A stretch of DNA of 64,000 nt from the NCBI RefSeq assembly GCF_004323595.1, contig NZ_AP019373.1, forward strand, positions 868,001 to 932,000. Direction: 5' to 3'. The stretch's first letter is position 1, and every line of letters starts with the position of its first letter. This DNA comes from Sulfuricystis thermophila. GTDB lineage: Bacteria; Pseudomonadota; Gammaproteobacteria; Burkholderiales; Rhodocyclaceae. The notes beneath the pieces were generated by a model. That model ran no database searches and was not told where the DNA came from. It worked only from the letters and a program-made list of their open reading frames with translations. Below are positions 53,422-63,716 of this stretch, piece by piece. A program made the translations under genes and the position numbers.

Positions 53422-54599
53422 AGAAACTCACGGTTCTTGGCGCGACGGGTTCGATCGGGGTGTCCACGCTCGATGTCGTGGCGCGTCATCCGGACCGCTT
53501 CCAGATCGTCGCGCTCACCGGCAACAGCCGCATCGAGGTGCTCTATGAACAATGCCTGCGGCACCGGCCACGCTATGCGGTGGTCGGTCGGCCGGAGGAC
53601 GTTCCTGGCTTGAGCAAGCGTCTTTCGGCGGCCGGGCTCGCCACCGAGGTGCTCGCTGGCAGCGAGGCGCTCGAATTCGTCGCCGCCTTGCCCGAGGTCG
53701 ATGCGGTGATGGCTGCGATCGTCGGCGCCGCCGGTTTGCAGCCGACGCTCGCCGCAGTGCGCGCGGGCAAGCAGGTGTTGCTGGCGAACAAGGAGGCGCT
53801 GGTGATGGCCGGCCACCTGTTCATGGCCGAAGTCAAGGCGCATCGCGCCACGCTGTTGCCGATCGATTCCGAGCACAACGCGGTATTCCAGTCGCTGCCG
53901 CCCGATTACGCCGGCGAGCCTGCACGCGCCGGCGTGAGTCACATCCTGCTCACCGCCTCGGGCGGGCCGTTCCGCTCGGTGCCGCTCGAACGGCTCCGGA
54001 ATGTCACACCGGAGGAGGCCTGTGCACATCCGAACTGGTCGATGGGCCGCAAGATCTCGGTCGATTCGGCGACGATGATGAACAAGGGGCTCGAAGTCAT
54101 CGAGGCGCACTGGCTGTTCGGCCTCGCGCCCGAGCAGATCGAGGTGGTCGTCCATCCGCAGAGCGTGATCCATTCGCTGGTGCAATATGTCGATGGCTCG
54201 GTGCTGGCGGAACTCGGTAATCCCGACATGCGCACGCCGATCGCCCAGGCGCTCGCCTGGCCGGAACGCATCGCGGCCGGCGTGGCGCCGCTCGATCTGC
54301 CGGCCATCGCCCGGCTCGATTTCGAACAGCCTGATTTCGAGCGCTTTCCCTGTCTGGCGCTCGCTTATCGGGCGCTCGCCGCGGGCGGCAATGCGGCGAC
54401 CGTGCTCAATGCCGCCAACGAAGTGGCGGTCGCCGCCTTCCTCGACGGTCGGCTGCCTTTCCTCGGTATCAGTGAGGTGATTGCCGCGACGCTGGATGCG
54501 ATTCCGGTCGAGGAGATGCCGGATCTCGCCGCGATCCTCGCCACGGATGCGCACGCCCGCGCCATCGCCTCGGAAATGCAGCTCCGCTTCCAGCGATGA
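53418..54599 (+). CDS. dxr: 1-deoxy-D-xylulose 5-phosphate reductoisomerase
   Basis: First committed enzyme of the non-mevalonate isoprenoid pathway. The 393-aa protein has [13 protein letters not shown] for [29 protein letters not shown] and TASGGPFR (metal and substrate site). It feeds uppS, encoded two genes upstream. Overlaps cdsA and rseP. Confidence 0.97.
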   Translation: MKKLTVLGATGSIGVSTLDVVARHPDRFQIVALTGNSRIEVLYEQCLRHRPRYAVVGRPEDVPGLSKRLSAAGLATEVLAGSEALEFVAALPEVDAVMAAIVGAAGLQPTLAAVRAGKQVLLANKEALVMAGHLFMAEVKAHRATLLPIDSEHNAVFQSLPPDYAGEPARAGVSHILLTASGGPFRSVPLERLRNVTPEEACAHPNWSMGRKISVDSATMMNKGLEVIEAHWLFGLAPEQIEVVVHPQSVIHSLVQYVDGSVLAELGNPDMRTPIAQALAWPERIAAGVAPLDLPAIARLDFEQPDFERFPCLALAYRALAAGGNAATVLNAANEVAVAAFLDGRLPFLGISEVIAATLDAIPVEEMPDLAAILATDAHARAIASEMQLRFQR

Positions 54600-55969
54600 A
54601 TTCCACCGGAGTCATCTGGACGCTCGGCGCATTCCTGCTGGCGCTTGGCGTGCTGATCGTCGTGCACGAGCTGGGCCATTATTGGGTGGCGCGGCTCTGT
54701 AACGTCAAGATCCTGCGTTTTTCGATCGGCTTCGGCCGGCCGCTCTGGTCACGACGACTGGGACGCGACGGCACCGAATGGCAGATTGCCGCGTTTCCGC
54801 TCGGCGGTTATGTGAAGATGCTCGACGAGCACGAAGGCGAAGTGCCGCCTGCCGAACTGCCGCGTGCCTTCAATCGTCAGAGTCTGGCCAAGCGGGCGGC
54901 CATCGTCGTCGCCGGCCCGCTCGCCAACCTGCTGCTCGCCGTGGTGCTCTATGCCTTCCTGTTCATGAGCGGCGTCGCGGAACCGCGGCCGATTTTTGCC
55001 GCGCCGCCGGAAGGCAGCCTGGCGGCGGAACTGAAAATCGGCGCTGGCGAGACGGCACGCAGCGTCTCCGGCAAGCCGGTGGCGACCTGGAGCGAGCTGC
55101 GCTGGGAAATCCTGCGCCATGTGCTGGCGCGCGATGAGATCGTGCTCGAAACCCTCGATGCCCGTGGCAATATCCAGCTGCATCGCATCGATCTGTCGCG
55201 CCTGCCGCCGGAGGCGCTGGAAGGCGATGTGCTGCCGGCGCTGGGCCTGCGGCTGCAGCCTCCCGATCTGCCGGCGGTGATCGGCAGCGTGCAGCCGGAT
55301 TCGCCGGCCGCACGGGCCGGCCTGCGGGTCGGGGATCGCATCGTCGCGATCGACGGCGCGCCGATGGGCGGTTGGCAGGCTGTCGCAGTGGCGATCCGTT
55401 CCGCCGGCGCGCGTCAAATGACACTCGAGGTGGAGCGTGACGCACAACGGCTTGCCATCGACGTCCAAGCCGAGCTCGTCGAGGAACGCGGCAAGCCGGT
55501 GGCGCGCATCGGTATCGCGGTACGTGACGATCCGGAAGTGCGCCGCGCGTTCCTGGTGACGGTGCGGTACGGTGCGTTCGAATCCCTAAAGCGCGCGCTG
55601 AACCAGACCTGGGATACGGCGACGCTGTCATTGCGCATGATCGGGCGCATGATCATGGGCGAAGCTTCGCTCCGCAACGTCTCGGGACCGCTCACCATCG
55701 CCGACTATGCCGGCCAGTCGGCGCGCATGGGCGGCGAGCATTTCCTGCGCTTCCTGGCGCTGATCAGCATCAGTCTCGGCGTGCTGAACCTGCTGCCCAT
55801 CCCGGTGCTGGATGGCGGGCACTTGATGTATTATCTGGCCGAGCTGATCAAGGGGAAACCGCTCTCGGAACGCGTCATGGCAATCGGCCAGCAAATCGGT
55901 CTGACCGTGCTTGCATTGCTGATGGGGCTGGCCCTTTACAACGACATTTTCCGACTGATTTCCGGCTGA
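54596..55969 (+). CDS. rseP: Site-2 zinc protease RseP
   Basis: Inner-membrane protease that cleaves anti-sigma factors in envelope stress. The 457-aa protein has the zinc motif HELGHYW in the first helix, PDZ domains (residues about 125-310) and the C-terminal [18 protein letters not shown]. It is followed by bamA, the usual order. Confidence 0.96.
   Translation: MNSTGVIWTLGAFLLALGVLIVVHELGHYWVARLCNVKILRFSIGFGRPLWSRRLGRDGTEWQIAAFPLGGYVKMLDEHEGEVPPAELPRAFNRQSLAKRAAIVVAGPLANLLLAVVLYAFLFMSGVAEPRPIFAAPPEGSLAAELKIGAGETARSVSGKPVATWSELRWEILRHVLARDEIVLETLDARGNIQLHRIDLSRLPPEALEGDVLPALGLRLQPPDLPAVIGSVQPDSPAARAGLRVGDRIVAIDGAPMGGWQAVAVAIRSAGARQMTLEVERDAQRLAIDVQAELVEERGKPVARIGIAVRDDPEVRRAFLVTVRYGAFESLKRALNQTWDTATLSLRMIGRMIMGEASLRNVSGPLTIADYAGQSARMGGEHFLRFLALISISLGVLNLLPIPVLDGGHLMYYLAELIKGKPLSERVMAIGQQIGLTVLALLMGLALYNDIFRLISG
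55034..55057 (-). repeat. 24-base dispersed motif, copy 11
   Basis: On the minus strand: TGCCGT, CTC, GCCAGCGCCGA, T, TTT. It is antisense inside the first PDZ domain of rseP and read as KIGAGETA, at a place where the protein keeps the length of E. coli RseP. Confidence 0.85.
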
Positions 55970-55972
55970 CGC

Positions 55973-58261
55973 ATGAAACGTTCTGTTCTGGCAGGTTTGC
56001 TCGCTGCGCTGCTGACCTCCGGCGCCGCCGCCTTCGATCCTTTCGTGGTGCGCGACATCCGCGTCGAAGGCATCCAGCGCACCGAGGCTGGTACCGTATT
56101 CGGCTATCTGCCGGTCAAGGTCGGCGATACGCTGACCGAAGACAAGGCGGCGCAGGCCATCAAGGCGCTGTTCGCTACCGGTTTCTTCAAGGATGTGCGG
56201 CTCGAGGTCGAGGGCAATGTGCTGGTGGTGTTCGTCGAGGAACGCCCGGCCATCGCCTCGCTCGAATTCATCGGCGTCAAGGCCTTCGAAAAAGACAATC
56301 TGCGCAAGGGGCTGCGTGAGGTGGGCTTGGCCGAGTCACGCATCTTCGATCGTTCGCTGGTCGAGCGCGCGGAGCAGGAGCTCAAACGCCAGTATCTGTC
56401 GCAGGGCTATTACGCGGCGCAAGTGACGACGACCGTGACGCCGCTCGAACGCAATCGCGTCGGCATCACCTTCGCGGTCGAGGAAGGCGACATCGCCAAG
56501 ATCCGCCAGATCAACATCGTCGGCGCCAAGGCCTTCAAGGAAAAGGAACTGCTCGAGCAATTCACCTTGCGTACCCCCGGCTGGCTGACCTGGTACACCA
56601 AGAACGACCAGTATTCGAAGCAGAAGCTCTCCGCCGACCTGGAAACCCTGCGTTCGTGGTATCTGGACCGCGGCTTCATCGAGTTCAATATCGAATCGAC
56701 GCAGGTGATGATCTCGCCGGACAAGCAGGACATCTACATCACCATCAACATCAACGAGGGTGAGCGCTATACCGTCTCCTCCGTCAAGCTCGCCGGCGAG
56801 CTGCTGCTGCCGGAAGACGAGCTGCTCAAGCTGGTGACGATCAAGCCTGGTAGTCTGTTTTCGCGCGAGCAGGTGACCGCGACCACCAAGGCGATCGCCG
56901 AGCGCCTCGGCAACGATGGCTATGCCTTCGCCAACGTGAATGCCGCGCCCGAGCTCGACAAGGAGAAGAAACAAGTCGCCTTCACGTTGTTCATCGACCC
57001 GGGCCGCCGCGTCTATGTGCGGCGCATCCAGGTGCAGGGCAACACCCGCACGCGCGACGAGGTGATCCGCCGCGAGATGCGCCAGATGGAGGCGGCTTGG
57101 TATGACGGCGAGAAGATCAACAAGTCGCGCACCCGCGTCGACCGGCTCGGCTATTTCGACGAGGTGACGGTCGAAACCCCGGCGGTGCCGGGCACCACCG
57201 ACCAGGTGGATGTGGTGATGAACGTCAAGGAGAAACCCACCGGCAATTTGATGCTGGGCGCCGGCTTGTCGAGCTCCGAAGGGCTGGTGTTCTCCGGCTC
57301 GGTCAACCAGCAGAACCTGTTCGGCAGCGGCAAGCATGTCGGCATCGGCTTCAACACCAGTAAGATCAATACGCTGTATTCGTTTTCTTATACCGATCCG
57401 TATTACACGGTCGATGGTGTCAGCCGCGGCTTCGACGTCTATGCGCGTGACACCGACACCACGAAGCTGACCAGCCTGGCAACCTATGCCACGAAATCGC
57501 TGGGTGGCGGTATCCGCTACGGTTTTCCGATCGGCGAGGACGACTCGATCAACTTCGGTCTCGCCGTCGATAGCACCCAGATCAAGACGACGAGCTACAC
57601 GACGCCGACTATCCAGCGATTCCTCGACCAATACGGCAGCAAATTCACCGGCGCGATCGGCACGCTCGGCTGGGCCAAGAATACGCTCGACAGCATCATC
57701 TATCCGATGTCCGGTTACAACGCCCGTGTCAGCGGTGAGGTGGGATTGGGCGGCAGCCTGCGTTATTACCGCACGAATTTCCAGTACCAGCGTTTCTTCC
57801 CGATTGGCCGCGAATACACCCTGATGCTCAATGGCGAATATGGCCATGGCGGCGGTATCGGTGGCAAGCCGCTGCCGTTCTACAAGTACTACTATGCCGG
57901 TGGCGTCGGCTCGGTGCGCGGTTTCAAGGCGGGCGCGCTCGGCCCGGTCGATCCGTATGCGACCGATTCCGACCAGCGCATCGGTGGTGACCGCCGCCTG
58001 GTGATGAACGCCGAATTCCTCTTCCCGATGCCTGGCAGCGGCAAGGACAAATCCTTCCGCCTCGGCGCTTTCGTCGATGCCGGCTGGGTATGGGGTGTCG
58101 GCGAGAAGCTGAACGTCGGCGACCTGCGCTACAGTACCGGGCTTTCGCTGTCCTGGTCTTCGCCGCTCGGTCCCCTGAAGTTCAGCCTGGCCCAACCGCT
58201 CAACCGCAAGGAAGGCGACAAGACGCAGCGGCTGCAGTTCCAGATGGGTACCGTCTTCTGA
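55973..58261 (+). CDS. bamA: Outer membrane protein assembly factor BamA
   Basis: Central barrel of the machine that inserts outer-membrane proteins. The 762-aa protein has a signal peptide (1-20), five POTRA domains (about 21-420) and a 16-strand barrel with VRGF (in GVGSVRGFKAGALGP) and the terminal Phe. skp follows 13 bases later. Confidence 0.97.
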   Translation: MKRSVLAGLLAALLTSGAAAFDPFVVRDIRVEGIQRTEAGTVFGYLPVKVGDTLTEDKAAQAIKALFATGFFKDVRLEVEGNVLVVFVEERPAIASLEFIGVKAFEKDNLRKGLREVGLAESRIFDRSLVERAEQELKRQYLSQGYYAAQVTTTVTPLERNRVGITFAVEEGDIAKIRQINIVGAKAFKEKELLEQFTLRTPGWLTWYTKNDQYSKQKLSADLETLRSWYLDRGFIEFNIESTQVMISPDKQDIYITININEGERYTVSSVKLAGELLLPEDELLKLVTIKPGSLFSREQVTATTKAIAERLGNDGYAFANVNAAPELDKEKKQVAFTLFIDPGRRVYVRRIQVQGNTRTRDEVIRREMRQMEAAWYDGEKINKSRTRVDRLGYFDEVTVETPAVPGTTDQVDVVMNVKEKPTGNLMLGAGLSSSEGLVFSGSVNQQNLFGSGKHVGIGFNTSKINTLYSFSYTDPYYTVDGVSRGFDVYARDTDTTKLTSLATYATKSLGGGIRYGFPIGEDDSINFGLAVDSTQIKTTSYTTPTIQRFLDQYGSKFTGAIGTLGWAKNTLDSIIYPMSGYNARVSGEVGLGGSLRYYRTNFQYQRFFPIGREYTLMLNGEYGHGGGIGGKPLPFYKYYYAGGVGSVRGFKAGALGPVDPYATDSDQRIGGDRRLVMNAEFLFPMPGSGKDKSFRLGAFVDAGWVWGVGEKLNVGDLRYSTGLSLSWSSPLGPLKFSLAQPLNRKEGDKTQRLQFQMGTVF

Positions 58262-58274
58262 AACAGGAGAGAAC

Positions 58275-58793
58275 ATGAATCGCATCATCAAAGTATTTGC
58301 ACCAGTATTACTGGCCCTCGTCGTCTCGCCCGCGCTCGCGGAGTCCGTCAAGATCGGCTTCGTCAATGGCCAGCGGGTCGTCAACGAGTCGCCACAGGCC
58401 AAGCGCGCCAAGCTGAAGCTCGAAAAAGAATTCGAAAAGCGCGATCAGGAATTGCAGCAAATGGCCAAGCGCCTCCAGGCGATGCAGGAAAACCTCGACA
58501 AGAACGGCGTGACGATGGCCGAAAGCGAGCGGCGCACCAAGGAGCGCGAATTTTCCGAGCTGAACCGTGAATTCCAGCGCAAGCAGCGCGAATTCCGCGA
58601 GGATCTGAACCTGCGCCAGAACGAGGAGCTGGCGGCGATCTTCGAGCGCGCCAACAAAGTCATCAAACAGGTCGCCGAAGCCGAGAAGTTCGATCTGATC
58701 GTCCAGGAGGCGGTGTATTTCAGTCCGCGCATCGATATCACCGACAAGGTGATCAAGGCGCTCAGCAACGAGACCGCGCCCGCCGCGAAGTAA
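58275..58793 (+). CDS. skp: Periplasmic chaperone Skp/OmpH
   Basis: Holds unfolded outer-membrane proteins on their way to BamA. The 172-aa protein has a signal peptide (cleaved after PALAE), the [17 protein letters not shown] start of the core and long Lys/Glu-rich coiled-coil arms. A strong GGAGAG site precedes the ATG. Confidence 0.95.
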   Translation: MNRIIKVFAPVLLALVVSPALAESVKIGFVNGQRVVNESPQAKRAKLKLEKEFEKRDQELQQMAKRLQAMQENLDKNGVTMAESERRTKEREFSELNREFQRKQREFREDLNLRQNEELAAIFERANKVIKQVAEAEKFDLIVQEAVYFSPRIDITDKVIKALSNETAPAAK

Positions 58794-58807
58794 GCAAGCA
58801 ACTGCAG

Positions 58808-59839
58808 GTGGCCACGCCACGTACCTTGGGCGAGATCGTCGCCCGTTTCGGCGGCGAGCTGAAAGGCGACCCGCAGCGGTTTGTCTCCGGGTTGGCGACG
58901 CTCGAAAATGCAACGCCCGATCAGCTCAGTTTTCTGGCGAATCCAAAGTATCGCCGTCAGCTGGCGACGACGCATGCGGGCGCAGTGATCCTCGCCGCCG
59001 ATGCCGCGGCGGAGTGTCCGGTCGATGCGATCGTCACGGCGCAGCCTTATCTCTATTTCGCCCGCGTCTCGCAATGGCTGGCCGAGCTGCCACGGCCGGC
59101 GCCGGGCATCCATCCGAGCGCAGTGGTCGAATCGGCGGTGCCGGCGAGCGCCGCGATCGGCCCGCTGGCCTGGATCGGTCCAGACGTCTCGATCGGTGAG
59201 AACTGCGTGATCGGCGCGCACTGTCGCATCGGCGCTGGCGTGAGCATCGGCGCGGACAGCTGGCTGTATCCCGGCGTCACGGTCTATCACGGCTGCCGCA
59301 TCGGCCGCCGCGCGATCATTCATTCGGGCGCGGTGATCGGCGCGGATGGCTTCGGCTTCGCGCAGGATGGCACGGCATGGGTGAAGATCGCCCAGACTGG
59401 CCGCGTCGTCATCGGCGATGACGTCGAGATCGGCGCCAATACGACGATCGATCGCGGCGCGCTGGAAGACACGGTGATCGGCGATGGCGTCAAGCTCGAC
59501 AACCAGATCCAGATCGCCCACAACGTCAGAATCGGCCGGCACACGGCGATCGCCGGCTGTGTCGGCATCGCCGGCAGCACGAAGATCGGTGAGCGCTGCA
59601 CCATCGGCGGTGCGGCAATGATCATCGGCCATCTGACCCTGGCGGATGACGTGCATGTCGCCGCCGGCACCTTCGTCGGCAAGTCGCTGCCGACAGCCGG
59701 CAGTTATACCGGCACCGTGCCCCTGCAACCGCATGCCGAGTGGCTGAAAAACTTCGCTCATCTGCGTCATCTCGACGCGCTGGCCGATAAAATACGCGCA
59801 CTCGAAAAACGCCTCGCCGAACTGGAGAACAGCCGATGA
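58808..59839 (+). CDS. lpxD: UDP-3-O-(3-hydroxyacyl)glucosamine N-acyltransferase
   Basis: Third acylation step of lipid A synthesis. The 343-aa protein has the N-terminal uridine-binding domain ([13 protein letters not shown]) and a left-handed beta-helix of hexapeptide repeats ([20 protein letters not shown]), with the catalytic His in [13 protein letters not shown] start at 58808. fabZ overlaps its stop by four bases. Confidence 0.96.
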   Translation: MATPRTLGEIVARFGGELKGDPQRFVSGLATLENATPDQLSFLANPKYRRQLATTHAGAVILAADAAAECPVDAIVTAQPYLYFARVSQWLAELPRPAPGIHPSAVVESAVPASAAIGPLAWIGPDVSIGENCVIGAHCRIGAGVSIGADSWLYPGVTVYHGCRIGRRAIIHSGAVIGADGFGFAQDGTAWVKIAQTGRVVIGDDVEIGANTTIDRGALEDTVIGDGVKLDNQIQIAHNVRIGRHTAIAGCVGIAGSTKIGERCTIGGAAMIIGHLTLADDVHVAAGTFVGKSLPTAGSYTGTVPLQPHAEWLKNFAHLRHLDALADKIRALEKRLAELENSR

Positions 59840-60312
59840 ACGCCCCGACCGCCATGGACATCCACCAGATCCTCGAATATCTGCCGCACCGCTATCCGAT
59901 CCTGCTGGTCGATCGCGTGCTCGAGATCGTACCCGGGGAACGCATCGTCGCCCTCAAGAACGTCAGCATGAACGAGCCGTTCTTCCCCGGCCATTATCCG
60001 CATCATCCGGTGATGCCCGGCGTACTGATCGTCGAGGCGATGGCGCAGACGGCGGCGATCCTGTCGTTCCGCAAGATGGACGGCAAGCCCGAGACGGATG
60101 CCGTCTACTATTTCGTCGGCATCGATGGCGCGCGCTTCAAGCGGCCGGTGATGCCCGGCGATCAGCTGATCATCGAAATCACCATCCTCGGCAACAAGCG
60201 CGGCATGTGGAAGTTCGCCGGCAAGGCCAGGGTCGACGGCCAGCTCGCCTGCGAGGCGGAACTGATCTGCACGATGCGCAAGCTGGAAAAGCCGGAACAG
60301 CCGGAACAGTGA
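59836..60312 (+). CDS. fabZ: 3-hydroxyacyl-ACP dehydratase FabZ
   Basis: Dehydrates 3-hydroxyacyl-ACP in fatty acid synthesis. The 158-aa hot-dog protein has [13 protein letters not shown] and the catalytic His and Glu in [23 protein letters not shown]. Sitting between lpxD and lpxA it balances fatty acid and lipid A synthesis. Confidence 0.97.
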   Translation: MNAPTAMDIHQILEYLPHRYPILLVDRVLEIVPGERIVALKNVSMNEPFFPGHYPHHPVMPGVLIVEAMAQTAAILSFRKMDGKPETDAVYYFVGIDGARFKRPVMPGDQLIIEITILGNKRGMWKFAGKARVDGQLACEAELICTMRKLEKPEQPEQ

Positions 60313-60313
60313 G

Positions 60314-61096
60314 ATGGCGGTCAGCATCCACCCCAGCGCGCTCGTCGACCCGAAGGCGCGGCTCGGCGAGAACGTCACGGTCGGCGCCTACACCATCATC
60401 GGCGCCGAGGTCGAAATCGGCGATGGCACCTGGATCGGCCCACACGTCGTGATCAACGGGCCGACCCGTATCGGCCGCGACAACCGCATCTTCCAGTTTT
60501 CCTCGCTCGGCGAAGCGCCGCAGGACAAGAAATATGCCGGCGAGCCGACATGGCTCGAGATCGGTGATCGCAACACCATTCGCGAGTTCTGCACCTTCAA
60601 CCGCGGCACGGTCCAGGATGCCGGCGTGACGCGTCTCGGCAATGACAACTGGATCATGGCCTATGTGCATCTGGCGCACGACTGCCAGATCGGCAACCAC
60701 ACAATCTTCGCCAACAACGCGCAACTCGCCGGCCATGTGCATGTCGGTGACTGGGCGATCCTCGGCGGTTATACCGGCGTGCATCAGTTCGTGCGCGTCG
60801 GCGCGCACTGCATGACCGGTGTCGGCAGCGTCGTGCTGCAGGACATCCCGCCCTACGTGATGGCCGCCGGCAACCCGGCCGCACCGCATGGCATCAACAG
60901 CGAAGGCCTGAAGCGGCGCGGCTTTGCGCCAGAGACGATCGCCAGCATCCGCCGCGCTTACAAGACGCTCTACCGCAGCGGTCTCAAGCTCGACGAGGCA
61001 GTCGCGGCGATCTCCTCGGCTGCGCAGGCGGGAACCCCGGAACTTGCTCCGCTGGCTGAATTCCTCGCGGTACCCGGGCGCGGCATCATTCGCTGA
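60314..61096 (+). CDS. lpxA: UDP-N-acetylglucosamine acyltransferase
   Basis: First step of lipid A synthesis. The 260-aa hexapeptide-repeat trimer has [22 protein letters not shown], the catalytic His in [15 protein letters not shown] and [13 protein letters not shown]. It follows fabZ by one base. Confidence 0.97.
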   Translation: MAVSIHPSALVDPKARLGENVTVGAYTIIGAEVEIGDGTWIGPHVVINGPTRIGRDNRIFQFSSLGEAPQDKKYAGEPTWLEIGDRNTIREFCTFNRGTVQDAGVTRLGNDNWIMAYVHLAHDCQIGNHTIFANNAQLAGHVHVGDWAILGGYTGVHQFVRVGAHCMTGVGSVVLQDIPPYVMAAGNPAAPHGINSEGLKRRGFAPETIASIRRAYKTLYRSGLKLDEAVAAISSAAQAGTPELAPLAEFLAVPGRGIIR

Positions 61097-61102
61097 TCTG
61101 CC

Positions 61103-62323
61103 ATGACGCGTATTGCCCTGGTGGCAGGCGAGGCGTCGGGCGACCTGCTGGCCGCACACTTGATCGAAGCGCTCAAGTGCCGTCTTGCCAACGCCGAGTT
61201 CTACGGCATCGGTGGGCCGAAGATGCTGCGCGCGGGCTTCGATGCCTGGTGGCCGGCGGAAAGCCTGGCAGTGCGCGGCTATGCCGAAGTTCTGAAGCAC
61301 TATCGCAGGATTGCCGGGATACGCAGGGCGCTGCTCAAGCGTCTGCTCGCCGATCCCCCCGACGTCTTCATCGGCGTCGATGCGCCGGATTTCAACCTGT
61401 GGCTCGAAACTCGGCTCAAGCGCGCCGGCATTCCCACCGTGCACTATGTGAGCCCGTCGGTCTGGGCCTGGCGCGGCGGACGCATCCACAAGATCGCCCG
61501 CGCCTGCCACCGCCTGCTGGCGTTGTTTCCCTTCGAGCCGCCGCTTTATGAAAAAGTCGGTCTGCTGGTCGATTACGTCGGCCACCCGCTCGCCGACGTG
61601 CTGCCGCTCGAATCGCAGCGCAAGCAGGCACGCGAGCGGCTCGCTTTGAATGGCCGCGGGCCAGTGATCGCATTGCTGCCCGGCAGCCGCCAGTCGGAGG
61701 TCGCCTATCACGCGGATCTCTTCATCCGCACCGCGCGCCTACTGCGCGAGCGGTTTCCCGATGCGGTATTTCTGGTGCCGCTGGTGTCGCGCGAGACACG
61801 CACGTCGTTCGAAGAAACGCTCTGGAGGCTCGGTGGCCAGGACTGGCTGATCAACGAGGCGCCGGTGCACCCCGGTTTCGAGATCACCCACATCGAGCTC
61901 GATGCGGCACCGCCCGTCGCCGGCTGCATGAAGCTGTTGTTCGGCCATGGGCAGGATGCGCTCGCAGCCTGCGATGGCGCACTGGTGGCGAGCGGCACGG
62001 CGACGCTCGAAGCGGCGCTCGTCAAGGCGCCGCATGTCATCACCTATCGCATGTCCGAGTGGTCGTGGCGCATCATGAAACGGATGGGCTATTTGCCATG
62101 GGTGGGTTTGCCCAACATCCTCGCCGGCCGTTTCGTCGTCCCGGAATTCCTGCAGTACGAAGCGACGGCGGAGAACCTCGCCCAGGCGCTCGGCAATCTC
62201 GTCCAGGATGAGGAGGTCAAAAAACGTCTGACCCGCTGCTTTACCGAGATGCACCGGCAGTTGCGTCAAAACACCGCCGAGAAGGCGGCCGCGGCGATCC
62301 TGTCGCTGCTCGGACAAGCATGA
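61103..62323 (+). CDS. lpxB: Lipid-A-disaccharide synthase
   Basis: Joins two acylated sugars to form the lipid A disaccharide. The 406-aa GT-B glycosyltransferase has [44 protein letters not shown] and LPGSRQSEV. rnhB overlaps its stop. Confidence 0.97.
   Translation: MTRIALVAGEASGDLLAAHLIEALKCRLANAEFYGIGGPKMLRAGFDAWWPAESLAVRGYAEVLKHYRRIAGIRRALLKRLLADPPDVFIGVDAPDFNLWLETRLKRAGIPTVHYVSPSVWAWRGGRIHKIARACHRLLALFPFEPPLYEKVGLLVDYVGHPLADVLPLESQRKQARERLALNGRGPVIALLPGSRQSEVAYHADLFIRTARLLRERFPDAVFLVPLVSRETRTSFEETLWRLGGQDWLINEAPVHPGFEITHIELDAAPPVAGCMKLLFGHGQDALAACDGALVASGTATLEAALVKAPHVITYRMSEWSWRIMKRMGYLPWVGLPNILAGRFVVPEFLQYEATAENLAQALGNLVQDEEVKKRLTRCFTEMHRQLRQNTAEKAAAAILSLLGQA
61178..61201 (+). repeat. 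24-base dispersed motif, copy 12
   Basis: TGCCGT, CTT, GCCAACGCCGA, G, TTC (one core change). Inside lpxB as CRLANAEF. It aligns without a gap to the corresponding E. coli LpxB residues, so it was not inserted. Confidence 0.8.
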
Positions 62324-62883
62324 TCTGCGGCGTCGATGAGGCGGGCAGAGGACCCTTGGCCGGGCCGGTGGTCGCCGCGGCGGTGATCCTCGATCCAACT
62401 CGCCCCATCGTCGGTCTGGCCGACTCGAAGAAGCTGTCATCCGCCAAGCGCGAAAGACTCGCCGATGAGATCCGCGCCAAGGCCATCGCCTGGAGCGTGG
62501 CCGAGGCGACGGTCGAGGAAATCGACATGATCAACATCCTGCAGGCGACGCTGCTGGCGATGCAGCGCGCCGTGGCGGGGCTGGCCGTGCGTCCTGAAGA
62601 GGCGTGGATCGACGGCAACCGTTGCCCGCAACTGGAGATGCCGGCACGCGCCATCGTCGGCGGCGATGCGACGGTGGCGGCGATTTCCGCCGCTTCGATC
62701 CTCGCCAAGACGGCGCGCGACGCCATCATGCTCGACTTGCACGCATGCCATCCGCAATATGGCTTCGACCGGCACATGGGCTATGGCACGCCGGAGCATC
62801 TCGCGGCGCTCGCCGCGCACGGCCCCTGTGATGCACATCGCAAGAGCTTTGCGCCGGTGCGCCAACTGATACTGTTCGCATGA
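62320..62883 (+). CDS. rnhB: Ribonuclease HII
   Basis: Cleaves RNA in RNA-DNA hybrids, including single ribonucleotides. The 187-aa protein has [29 protein letters not shown] and the later acidic residues ([27 protein letters not shown]). Coupled to lpxB and the next methyltransferase gene. Confidence 0.97.
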   Translation: MICGVDEAGRGPLAGPVVAAAVILDPTRPIVGLADSKKLSSAKRERLADEIRAKAIAWSVAEATVEEIDMINILQATLLAMQRAVAGLAVRPEEAWIDGNRCPQLEMPARAIVGGDATVAAISAASILAKTARDAIMLDLHACHPQYGFDRHMGYGTPEHLAALAAHGPCDAHRKSFAPVRQLILFA

Positions 62884-63716
62884 AGACGATCACCTCACGT
62901 GACAACCCGACGTTCAAGGCTCTGCGCGATCTCGCAGGCGACGCGCGGCGGCAGAAGCGTGAAGGCCGCGCACTGCTGGAAGGTCCTCATCTGCTTGCCG
63001 CGGCGCTCGATCATGGCGTGGTTCCCGAGCTCGTCGCCGTGGCGGAAGAAGCCGTCGATCATCCCGAGATCGCCGCCCTACTGGCGCGCCTTCCCGGTGT
63101 GCCGGTGCTTTGTCTGCGCAGCACACTGTTTCGGGAGGTGAGCGAATTGAAGACGCCGGTCGGCATCCTGGCGCGCATTGCCGTGCCGAACGTGACCAAG
63201 GCTAAGGATGCCGTCTCATCAGCGCCGACTTTGGCTCCGGCGGGTGATTGTCTGCTGCTCGATGCGGTACAGGATGCCGGCAACGTCGGCACGCTGCTGC
63301 GCACTGCGGCGGCGGCCGGTGTGCGCGACGTGCTGCTCGGCCCGGGCTGCGCCGGTGCGTGGACGCAGCGCGTGCTGCGCGCTGCGCAGGGCGCGCATTT
63401 TTCGCTCGCCATCCACGAAAATGTCGATCTCGCCGCTTTCGTACAAAGCTTTTCCGGCCAATCGCTGGCCACCGTTGCGCATGGCGGCGAGTCGTTGTAT
63501 GCGCTCGATTTCTCTCGACCGACTGCATGGCTGTTTGGCAATGAGGGAGCAGGGCTCTCCCCCAGCCTCGTGGCCATGGCCGCAAAGCGCGTGACGATTC
63601 CGCTCGCCGCGGACTGCGAATCGCTCAACGTCGCCGCGGCCGCCGCGGTCTGCCTCTTTGAAATGCGCCGGCAGCGCTTGATCAGGCATAATCCTGGCGG
63701 AGAGAGCACGATATGA
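62880..63716 (+). CDS. SpoU/TrmH-family RNA 2'-O-methyltransferase
   Basis: SPOUT-fold methyltransferase of 278 aa: an N-terminal substrate-binding domain ([34 protein letters not shown]), then [36 protein letters not shown] and [22 protein letters not shown]. It resembles RlmB/TsnR-like enzymes; the RNA target is not known. It overlaps rnhB by four bases. Confidence 0.93.
   Translation: MKTITSRDNPTFKALRDLAGDARRQKREGRALLEGPHLLAAALDHGVVPELVAVAEEAVDHPEIAALLARLPGVPVLCLRSTLFREVSELKTPVGILARIAVPNVTKAKDAVSSAPTLAPAGDCLLLDAVQDAGNVGTLLRTAAAAGVRDVLLGPGCAGAWTQRVLRAAQGAHFSLAIHENVDLAAFVQSFSGQSLATVAHGGESLYALDFSRPTAWLFGNEGAGLSPSLVAMAAKRVTIPLAADCESLNVAAAAAVCLFEMRRQRLIRHNPGGESTI
63209..63232 (+). repeat. 24-base dispersed motif, copy 13
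   Basis: TGCCGT, CTC, ATCAGCGCCGA, C, TTT (two core changes). It lies in the linker between the two domains of the methyltransferase and is translated as AVSSAPTL. Confidence 0.75.

Noticed and set aside
12209-59250. Extra motif copies at 27381 (in mltB), 32228 (deacetylase gene), 52985 (cdsA) and 59229 (lpxD)
   Set aside because: Only part of the motif matches (for example TCGGCGCTGGCG without ACGGCA), and in the deacetylase and lpxD genes the match is explained by conserved protein sequence.
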